Shown here: positions 1-5,361 of the stretch, one piece after another
Numbering within the stretch: the first letter of the stretch is position 1
Layout of the letters: every line of letters starts with the position of its first letter
Program-made: the position numbers and the translations under genes
The notes under the pieces: generated by a model
What the model saw: only the letters and a program-made list of their open reading frames with translations
Told to the model about the DNA's origin: nothing
The model's database searches: none
Origin: Anaerolineaceae bacterium
Lineage (GTDB): Bacteria > Planctomycetota > Phycisphaerae > FEN-1346 > JAACEH01
NCBI GenBank assembly: GCA_011682595.1
Contig: JAACEH010000030.1
Span: forward strand, 1-10,255
Length of the DNA: 10,255 nucleotides
Direction: 5' to 3'

Positions 1-1287
1 GCGAAGTACGAGCCCTACAACCGCTACACCGAAGGCTGGCTGAAAGAGGCCGGGGCTGCTTTCAACGGGGTAGCCAAACCGGACAAGGCCTGGCCCGCCT
101 ACGACACGCTGGTCAGGAAGTTTCGCTACAGTCGCTACTGGCGCGATTACGTTCACACGGCCGCGGGCACGCTGGCCAACCAGGACAAACTCCAAGAGGC
201 GAAGAAGCTCGTCATAGCGGCCAGCAAGTCGATCGGCCGCGGAGTGCAGGGTGCGGACCTGGAGGCCTTCCAGGCCCGCCGCCTGGAGCGACAGGAAAAG
301 TGGGCCGACGCGGCCGCCGAGATGCTTCGCATCCTGGGGGCCAACGCCTCGAACCCGGCCTACCGGCCGCTGGCCGGGGAGGCCTACCGGTTCCTGGTCG
401 TCGCCGGGCTGAAGGACCAGGAAGCCAAGCTGCTGGAGAACCTGGCCAATCGTTACGAGGGTTGGGACGAGGCGGACCGCATCCGCATCAGCCTTTCGAC
501 AACCTACGCCCGCGACAAGAAAACGGCCAAGGCGGTCAAGCTGCTCGAAGCAATCCAGAAGCGGCATCCGAAGTACGAGATCGGGGCCTGCGGGCACGGC
601 ATGATTCGCTATCTCAGCAAGTACTCCGGCGGCCTGTTCAGCGGCACCGTCGGTGTGCATCCGGTCACGCGCGTCGGTCAGGACATGAGCGGCGGCTGGG
701 GCAACTACCTCTACGCCCACACGGCCGACGACATGATCGACTATGCCTTGTTGTTGAACGAGCCGGAGGCTTACGTGAAGCGGATGAAGAAGCGGCTGAA
801 CAGGCTCACCAGGTTGAAGGTGAATCGCCCGCGCGGATACCGCAGCGGCATTCCCTACAGAACGAAGAACATTCCGCGCCCGCATACCCACCCGCTGCCC
901 GAGCGCCGCTGGGTCTACGGCATGGTCAGCCGAATCGACGAGGGCATGCGCCGCCAACAGAAGCGCGTCGACCCGGCCCTCTGGCTGCAGGTCTACCCTC
1001 TGTGGCCCGAGTATTTCATGAACGATGAGCGGATCAGGTCGGCCGCCTGCTCACTGTATGGCCGCGACAAGGGACAGTTCAACAAGGCCATGGGCATCCT
1101 GAAGAGCAAGTACAACAAGCTGGTCTGGGCGCCCTACGTTCTGTACGCCCAGGCCAGATACGAGCAATACAACGGCTCGCGGTCCAAGGCGGCCCAATTG
1201 TACAAGACACTGGCCACCAAGTACCGCGACCATGAGTACGCCGCCGGCGCCGCCCAGGCGGCCAAGGAACTCGGCCGCCGCGGATGA
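1..1287 (+). CDS. TPR-like alpha-solenoid protein of unknown function, 5' end missing
   Basis: The reading frame is open from base 1 to a TGA at 1285-1287, giving 428 visible residues; the start lies outside the window, so the GTG at 244 is an internal Val codon. The sequence is helical and rich in Ala, Lys, Tyr and Arg. Helix pairs spaced like tetratricopeptide repeats occur at about residues 55-200 (for example KWADAAAEMLRIL and KTAKAVKLLEAIQKRHPKY) and again at the C-terminus (SRSKAAQLYKTLATKYRDHEY). TPR families usually act as protein-interaction scaffolds, and that is all that can be inferred here. The middle part, about residues 200-345, has Gly/Tyr/Trp-rich stretches (GGWGNYLYAHTADDMIDYA) that do not look like TPR, and I do not recognise it. 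No catalytic motif was seen. The gene is followed by 470 bp of palindrome-rich non-coding DNA, so it is probably not co-transcribed with the next gene. Confidence 0.8.
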   Translation, partial: AKYEPYNRYTEGWLKEAGAAFNGVAKPDKAWPAYDTLVRKFRYSRYWRDYVHTAAGTLANQDKLQEAKKLVIAASKSIGRGVQGADLEAFQARRLERQEKWADAAAEMLRILGANASNPAYRPLAGEAYRFLVVAGLKDQEAKLLENLANRYEGWDEADRIRISLSTTYARDKKTAKAVKLLEAIQKRHPKYEIGACGHGMIRYLSKYSGGLFSGTVGVHPVTRVGQDMSGGWGNYLYAHTADDMIDYALLLNEPEAYVKRMKKRLNRLTRLKVNRPRGYRSGIPYRTKNIPRPHTHPLPERRWVYGMVSRIDEGMRRQQKRVDPALWLQVYPLWPEYFMNDERIRSAACSLYGRDKGQFNKAMGILKSKYNKLVWAPYVLYAQARYEQYNGSRSKAAQLYKTLATKYRDHEYAAGAAQAAKELGRRG

Positions 1288-1331
1288 GAGAGCCTGGCGG
1301 GGTCAGATAACTTTCTTGGCCATGTGCCCCA

Positions 1332-1398
1332 GCCGGTCTTGTCCGGCCGCGGGCGAATGCTCCATAACTCTCGCCACGGCGGGACAAGACCCGCCGTG
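1332..1398. repeat. REP/BIME-like pair of hairpins with complementary loops
   Basis: Two palindromes lie in inverted orientation just after the TPR-like gene. The first (1332-1347) has a GCCGG/CCGGC stem and loop TCTTGT. The second (1375-1398) has a 9-bp stem CACGGCGGG/CCCGCCGTG and loop ACAAGA, the exact complement of the first loop. GGTCTTGTCC (1335-1344) and GGACAAGACC (1382-1391) therefore form a perfect 10-bp inverted repeat that competes with the two local stems. This resembles the paired palindromes of REP/BIME elements, but no REP-associated transposase is present. Neither stem is followed by a T-run, so these are not evident intrinsic terminators. Confidence 0.6.
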
Positions 1399-1492
1399 CC
1401 ACACATCATTGTAAGGCAGGTTCAGCTTGGCCACCCGCCGGTTCAAGGGTGCACGTCAAGTTTGTAGGTGGATTTTTCATGCGACAGGGTGG

Positions 1493-1515
1493 CATGGGCT
1501 GCTTGCCAGCCCATG
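1493..1515. repeat. Hairpin palindrome within the MITE-like element
   Basis: A perfect 9-bp stem CATGGGCTG/CAGCCCATG encloses the 5-nt loop CTTGC. It begins and ends in CATG, as does the palindrome at 1577-1598, and the preceding GGGTGG pairs with CCACCC after that second palindrome. Confidence 0.65.
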
Positions 1516-1576
1516 ACGAACGGTCGGAAGATAATCACGGGCTGCCTGGAGAGCCCCGGATCGTAGAATTACGGAA

Positions 1577-1598
1577 CATGCGTCGCCAGCGACGCATG
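1577..1598. repeat. Hairpin palindrome within the MITE-like element
   Basis: A perfect 10-bp stem CATGCGTCGC/GCGACGCATG is separated by only CA, so the real loop is probably four nucleotides. The stem differs from that of 1493-1515 but keeps complete complementarity and the CATG ends. Confidence 0.65.
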
Positions 1599-1607
1599 CC
1601 ACCCCCC

Positions 1608-1626
1608 GTCGGGCCTGTTGACCCGA
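1608..1626 (+). repeat. 19-bp direct repeat, copy 1 (small hairpin)
   Basis: GTCGGGCCTGTTGACCCGA occurs here and, identically, at 4421-4439, on the two sides of the beta-helix/dockerin gene. It forms a TCGGG/CCCGA stem (GTCGGG/CCCGAC in this copy) with an 8-nt loop. In this copy the TTGACC inside it sits 16 nt before a TATAAA and could act as a -35 box. Confidence 0.7.
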
Positions 1627-1645
1627 CCTTGACTTTACCTATAAA
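1618..1645 (+). promoter_or_regulatory. Candidate sigma-70-type promoter at the right end of the MITE-like element
   Basis: TTGACC (1618-1623) and TATAAA (1640-1645) are separated by 16 nt and point at the gene starting at 1758, leaving a leader of about 105 nt. The -35 lies in the 19-bp hairpin repeat and the -10 in the terminal inverted repeat, so the element would supply the gene's promoter. Planctomycete promoters are poorly characterised; this rests only on similarity to the bacterial housekeeping consensus. Confidence 0.4.
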
Positions 1646-1757
1646 CGTGACGTGCACCCCGGGCTCAAGAATCCGACCATTTCCTGTTGCGGCAGCCGCC
1701 GCCGCGTGGTATTCTTCGGTCCAGTTGCACCATCTCACTTGCCTGCGGAAAAGCGTG

Positions 1758-4382
1758 ATGAGAACGACGGGCATACTGGCTATCCTCCTGCTGCTCTCGG
1801 CCCCGGGCCTGTCCCTGGCGGACACCTACCACATCGACGCCCTCAACGGCAGCGACGCCACCGGTGACGGCTCCGGCGCGAACCCCTACCAGACAATAGA
1901 CGCCGTCTGGCCGCAACTGACCGGCGGCGACACGGTCGTTCTCTACGACGGCAACTACGGGGCAATCGAAAAGGTCACCAGCGGCGGACCGTACGACCTC
2001 TTTGCCGACTGGGTGACCTTCCGGGCGGCTCCCGGCGCGAGTCCGGAAATCGAGCACATTCGTTTCGGGGCTAACGGTGGCTCATACTATGGCGCGGACC
2101 AGTCGGGCACTTTCGACGTCTACCTTCGTTTCGAGGGACTGCACATAAAGGACGGCCTGCTGAGCTACGGCGCCCGGCACTGGGCCCTGGTGGGCTGCCT
2201 GGTCGAACGCTACGGGCCGTGGACCGGCTCTGTCGAGAACATCGAGAAGACGGCTGTCTCCTGGCGCGGCGGCACGGACATCCTGATCGACGATTGCGAG
2301 ATCACCAACACCGGCACGGCCATCGCCGGCCGCGGCCATGACATCCGCATTATCGGCAACCATATTCACGGCGGCACGCACGACGGTATCCGAGTGGCGG
2401 GGTTCCGGGATTCGCTGATCGAGGGCAACCTGATTCACGATTTCGACGATGGCGTGACCGACGGCGAGGCCAGTTGGTCGCGACACTGCGACCTGATTCA
2501 TATTTTCATTCCGGGGCCCGGCAACGAGGGCCGGCAGAACCACAACGTCATCTTCCGCAACAACGTCCTTTACGACGCCGAGTCCCAGATCGTCCAGTTC
2601 AACAACTATGGCGGCAACCGCAACGAGATCATCATCTTCGAGAACAACATCTTCGGACCGGGCCGGGCCGTGATGTTCAACAACGCCGATCCCTGCGACA
2701 CGCTGATTTTCCGGCACAACACGGTGCTCTACTTCCCCGAAGGCCGGCAATTCAACCGCTGGCTGTGCGGCAACTACACGCTGCGGATCAGCAAGGCCTC
2801 GACCGGCGTGGAAATCTATAACAACATCCTGGGCTCGATCGGCATCGAGACCGGGGCCGAGGTGCTCGAGTTCGACTGGAACCTGGTGCAGGTTCCGTCC
2901 ACGCCGCCCGTCGGCGTGGACGACTCGCGGGCCTTCGGACGGTTCACGCTGATTGGCGACGACCCGCTGTTTGTGAACCCGGAAGATCTGGACGGCCGCC
3001 TTCAACCGTACAGTCCGGCCGTCAACGCCGCGACGCTGGCCTTCGCTCCTGATCCACTCTATCCCTGGGACTATGAAGGCACCCCCCGAGACAACCGCCC
3101 GGACATGGGTATGTGGGAACTGCCCGATCAGAACCCGTTGCCGGAATATCCACCGCCGAGTTTTCCCGGACCGAAAACCGTTTTCGTCGACGACTTCGAG
3201 GACGGTCACTATAAGGACGTCGACCCCTGGCTGGAAGGCCCGGGCCGGCAGGGGCTCTCCTGGTACCGGCCTAACCTGCCGGACAAGTACTATGTCACCA
3301 ACAGCAGCAACCTTGACCGCAACAGCCTGATGGAGCCGACCGGGCGGTCCGGAGAGCAGCGCGTGTGCTGGCTTTTCTCGGAGCAGGGTGGCGAGTGGAT
3401 CGACTACGATTTCGAGTTCGACGCTTTCAACAGTTACCTCGTCACCGGCGGCGGTCCGGCCGTGCTGGCCCTGGACGAGCAGAATGCCTACTGGCTCGAC
3501 ATCTCGCGGGACAACGGGCGGCTGGTCCGCCTGATGACCGACGCCGGCGGCAGGCCCACGGTGGTCGAGCTGGCCCGCAGCAGCGACATCGAATTGCCGC
3601 ACTACGGCCCCCAGCACTACAAGGTCAGCGTGCGGCACACTCCCGGCGGGATCACCATTTCGGTCGACGTGGCGGCGGACGGTTCAGTCGAGTTCTCCTA
3701 CACCGACGACGACCCTGAGGCGATCGCGAAATTCGCTTCCGGCGGCATCGCCTTTCACGGAGATGTCAACGACCAGTATCCCAAGATCACCTACGACAAC
3801 ATCGAGGTCACGGTGCTGGCCTCAACGAGCGACGATCCGCCCGAGATCGTCAAGTGGGAGCTTCTGGAGAACCACGGGACGGCCGGGCAGGTGGCCATCA
3901 TCGCCCTGGACGGGCACATCGTGTCCACCTCCGGCGGGGTTCGCGGGTTGCGGGTCACCTTCAGCAAGCCGGTGGACCCGAACACTGTGGACAACAGCGT
4001 GGTTGCCATCCAGGGACAACTCAGCGGCGACCTCTCGCACGTGGTTGACGGTGTTTCTCTGGGCCTGAACAATACCCGGATGACCATCTCCTTGAGCGCC
4101 CCGCTGCCGGACGGCGACCGCTTTGTGCTGACCGTCGCCGGCAGCGTAGTCGACCCGCTCGGACGGGGCCTGTCGGGTGGCCGGGATCGTATTCTCTCGG
4201 TCCTGACCGGCGACGTCAACGGTTCCGGGATGGTGACCTTCGCCGATGTGCTGGCCGTCCGCAGCCGGATCGGCCAGTCGCTGGCCGCGGGCAACGCCTC
4301 CTATGACGTCAACGACAGCGGCGTCATCACCGCCGGCGACATGCTGGCCGTCAGGGCCCTGCAAGGCCACAGCCTTCCCTGA
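1758..4382 (+). CDS. Secreted right-handed beta-helix protein with concanavalin-like, Ig-like and dockerin domains
   Basis: The ATG at 1758 is chosen because it begins a clear signal peptide (MRTTGILAILLLLSAPGLSLA); the open frame extends up to a GTG at 1449 but only through palindromic repeat DNA. The mature part of this 874-residue protein opens with DALNGSDATGDGSG and then GDTVVLYDGNYG, the usual N-terminal signature of pectate-lyase-like parallel beta-helix proteins. Helix coils with N-rich turns (IIGNHIHGG, IEGNLIHDF, VIFRNNVLY, IIFENNIFG) run to about residue 430. Residues about 472-690 look like a concanavalin/LamG- or DUF1080-type beta-sandwich (VFVDDFEDGHY). Residues about 693-815 resemble an SbsA-type Ig-like domain (LRVTFSKPVDPNTV). 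Residues 818-870 are a dockerin-type pair of calcium loops with ligand positions D819/N821/S823/D830 and D850/N852/S854/D861. Polysaccharide binding or cleavage outside the cell is the likely role; catalytic residues cannot be assigned. The GGA 9 nt before the start is a weak ribosome site. Confidence 0.85.
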   Translation: MRTTGILAILLLLSAPGLSLADTYHIDALNGSDATGDGSGANPYQTIDAVWPQLTGGDTVVLYDGNYGAIEKVTSGGPYDLFADWVTFRAAPGASPEIEHIRFGANGGSYYGADQSGTFDVYLRFEGLHIKDGLLSYGARHWALVGCLVERYGPWTGSVENIEKTAVSWRGGTDILIDDCEITNTGTAIAGRGHDIRIIGNHIHGGTHDGIRVAGFRDSLIEGNLIHDFDDGVTDGEASWSRHCDLIHIFIPGPGNEGRQNHNVIFRNNVLYDAESQIVQFNNYGGNRNEIIIFENNIFGPGRAVMFNNADPCDTLIFRHNTVLYFPEGRQFNRWLCGNYTLRISKASTGVEIYNNILGSIGIETGAEVLEFDWNLVQVPSTPPVGVDDSRAFGRFTLIGDDPLFVNPEDLDGRLQPYSPAVNAATLAFAPDPLYPWDYEGTPRDNRPDMGMWELPDQNPLPEYPPPSFPGPKTVFVDDFEDGHYKDVDPWLEGPGRQGLSWYRPNLPDKYYVTNSSNLDRNSLMEPTGRSGEQRVCWLFSEQGGEWIDYDFEFDAFNSYLVTGGGPAVLALDEQNAYWLDISRDNGRLVRLMTDAGGRPTVVELARSSDIELPHYGPQHYKVSVRHTPGGITISVDVAADGSVEFSYTDDDPEAIAKFASGGIAFHGDVNDQYPKITYDNIEVTVLASTSDDPPEIVKWELLENHGTAGQVAIIALDGHIVSTSGGVRGLRVTFSKPVDPNTVDNSVVAIQGQLSGDLSHVVDGVSLGLNNTRMTISLSAPLPDGDRFVLTVAGSVVDPLGRGLSGGRDRILSVLTGDVNGSGMVTFADVLAVRSRIGQSLAAGNASYDVNDSGVITAGDMLAVRALQGHSLP

Positions 4383-4420
4383 TTCCGCCCCCAACCCACC
4401 ACCCAACCACCCAACAATAT

Positions 4421-4439
4421 GTCGGGCCTGTTGACCCGA
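4421..4439 (+). repeat. 19-bp direct repeat, copy 2 (small hairpin)
   Basis: This is an exact second copy of the motif at 1608-1626, 39 nt after the stop codon of the beta-helix/dockerin gene. As at the upstream site, larger palindromes lie close by. No -10 box follows at a suitable distance, so it is unlikely to be a promoter here. Confidence 0.7.
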
Positions 4440-4448
4440 TCTGTATGA

Positions 4449-4536
4449 CGGGCGCCATGGTCTGGCCACAGGCCAGGCCATGAGAGGCTTCTCGAAAAGA
4501 TGATCGTGGCCTGGCTTCGCCAGACCACGGCACCCG
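4449..4536. repeat. Nested palindrome pair, REP/BIME-like
   Basis: Hairpin one (4456-4482) has a 12-bp stem CATGGTCTGGCC/GGCCAGGCCATG with one G-T wobble and loop ACA. Hairpin two (4505-4529) has an 11-bp stem CGTGGCCTGGC/GCCAGACCACG with one mismatch and loop TTC. The two are inverted relative to each other. The outer arms 4449-4466 and 4519-4536 pair over 18 bp with two mismatches, and the inner arms 4472-4480 and 4507-4515 pair perfectly, so a single long hairpin competes with two short ones. The region lies in the probable 3' untranslated part of the upstream (+) gene and just beyond the terminator of the leftward genes. Confidence 0.65.
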
Positions 4537-4549
4537 CTTCAGGACACAC

Positions 4550-4598
4550 AAAAAAAGAGAGCCGACCACTACACCGCGAGGGTGCAGAATCGGCTCTC
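4550..4598 (-). terminator. Rho-independent terminator of the PEP-CTERM gene
   Basis: Read on the minus strand, GAGAGCCGA (4598-4590) pairs perfectly with TCGGCTCTC (4565-4557). The interior continues the stem imperfectly (CTGCACC with GGTGTAG, one G-U), and seven T residues follow at once (4556-4550). It lies 83 nt beyond the stop codon at 4681. The plus strand has no T-run after the stem, so it serves leftward transcription only. Confidence 0.85.
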
Positions 4599-4639
4599 CC
4601 GTCTTGGCCAAACTTACTTGCGCCGGCTTCTTCTCTTAA

Positions 4640-4655
4640 AAGCAGCTAACTGCTT
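4640..4655. repeat. Small hairpin in the 3' untranslated region of the PEP-CTERM gene
   Basis: AAGCAG/CTGCTT encloses the loop CTAA, a perfect 6-bp stem. On the minus strand the stem ends in a short TTTT, so it might be a weak terminator or an RNA end-protecting structure ahead of the stronger terminator at 4550-4598. Confidence 0.35.
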
Positions 4656-4680
4656 AGCTTCTACTGGTGCTGCGCAGATC

Positions 4681-5292
4681 TTACTTCCTGCGACGCATGA
4701 GCCCAAGCAGGCCAAGGCCCAGCAGGGCCATCGTGGCCGGCTCAGGAACCAGAACGCCGGGAATCGGGTTCGCGGTCGATGTGCTGAACACCGCATAGGG
4801 CTCGACGCCGGCGTAGCTCTGCAGGTCGATAGTCAGATCTGCTAGCGGGGCGCCGCCACCACTGTCGGTAAAGAAGAAAGCACCGACAGCCGTTCCAGGA
4901 GCAAGTGTGTCCAAGGCCACATACTCGCTCGCGGACCCCGCCGCGTTTTGGCCGAAGGTGACCCACGAGGGGTCGCCGGAGTCGGCAACTGTCGCCAGTA
5001 AGAACGTCGCCCAGGCGTACGGAGCCGGGGCGACCATTGCAGACATGGCGGCTCCATTGCTGCCCCGCGTCTGCAACGGAGCGCCGGTGAACCGAGCGGC
5101 GTCGGTGCCGCCCAGGATAACCCTGGCCCCGAAGGCACTGATCATCTCGTCGTGACCATTTGTGTCAGCAATAAGCAGGTTGACCTGCATCATACCGCCG
5201 CCGAGAATCGGCGTGTCAAACTCTAATGTCACATCTGCAAAGGCCGGCGCGGCCAACATCAGAACTACCAGAATACCAAGAAATTTCCCCAT
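4681..5292 (-). CDS. PEP-CTERM sorted surface protein with a domain shared with the upstream gene
   Basis: This is a 203-residue exported protein. The ATG at 5292 is preferred because AGGGGA lies 8 nt before it; the ATG at 5301 would abut that site, and the one at 5352 has none. Residues 1-19 are a signal peptide (MGKFLGILVVLMLAAPAFA). The C-terminus is a textbook PEP-CTERM tail: VPEP at 182-185, a hydrophobic segment, then RRRK. In known systems exosortase recognises this tail and processes the protein at the envelope; no exosortase is in the window. The middle, about 24-170, aligns by eye with residues about 436-580 of the neighbouring beta-helix protein (shared APYAW-TF, FGQ-A, SEYVAL, SYAGV-P). 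The gene starts 69 nt after that gene's stop, has no obvious promoter of its own and ends at a strong terminator, so the two are probably one operon. Binding target unknown. Confidence 0.85.
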   Translation of the reverse strand: MGKFLGILVVLMLAAPAFADVTLEFDTPILGGGMMQVNLLIADTNGHDEMISAFGARVILGGTDAARFTGAPLQTRGSNGAAMSAMVAPAPYAWATFLLATVADSGDPSWVTFGQNAAGSASEYVALDTLAPGTAVGAFFFTDSGGGAPLADLTIDLQSYAGVEPYAVFSTSTANPIPGVLVPEPATMALLGLGLLGLMRRRK

Positions 5293-5300
5293 TTTAACCA

Positions 5301-5306
5301 TCCCCT
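5301..5306 (-). promoter_or_regulatory. Ribosome binding site deciding the PEP-CTERM start
   Basis: AGGGGA on the minus strand is 8 nt before the ATG at 5292 but directly abuts the in-frame ATG at 5301, so the shorter signal peptide form is favoured. Confidence 0.6.
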
Positions 5307-5361
5307 GCTGGAATCCCCCAGACTTCAACGTCCGCAAACTTACCAAGCCCATTACCGCCCA

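Larger units (their letters stand above)
1447..1659. mobile_element. MITE-like non-coding element with 23-bp imperfect terminal inverted repeats
   Basis: The left end 1447-1469 begins GGGTGCACGTCA. The right end 1637-1659 is its reverse complement over 23 bp with two mismatches; the outer 12 bp are perfect. Inside lie a second perfect 10-bp inverted repeat (1487-1496 GGGTGGCATG with 1595-1604), three hairpins (1493-1515, 1539-1556, 1577-1598) and a fourth, 1608-1627, whose core recurs at 4421. No credible coding sequence occurs within the 213 bp, which suits a miniature inverted-repeat element mobilised in trans. I could not find a convincing target-site duplication (left flank GTTCAA, right flank CGGGCT), so mobility is inferred. 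A candidate promoter reading out of the right end is described separately. Confidence 0.5.

Noticed and set aside
1332..1604. CRISPR array
   Set aside because: The repeats are palindromes of differing sequence and spacing, with no regular repeat-spacer pattern and no cas genes.
1449..1757. In-frame 5' extension of the beta-helix/dockerin gene from GTG 1449
   Set aside because: The extra 103 residues are encoded by palindromic repeat DNA and precede a clear signal peptide at 1758; the open frame is incidental to high GC.
2082..3638. 518-codon open frame on the minus strand
   Set aside because: It lies antisense to the beta-helix/dockerin gene, has low-complexity Val/Ala/Asp/Arg-rich composition and no recognisable domain; a shadow of the real gene.
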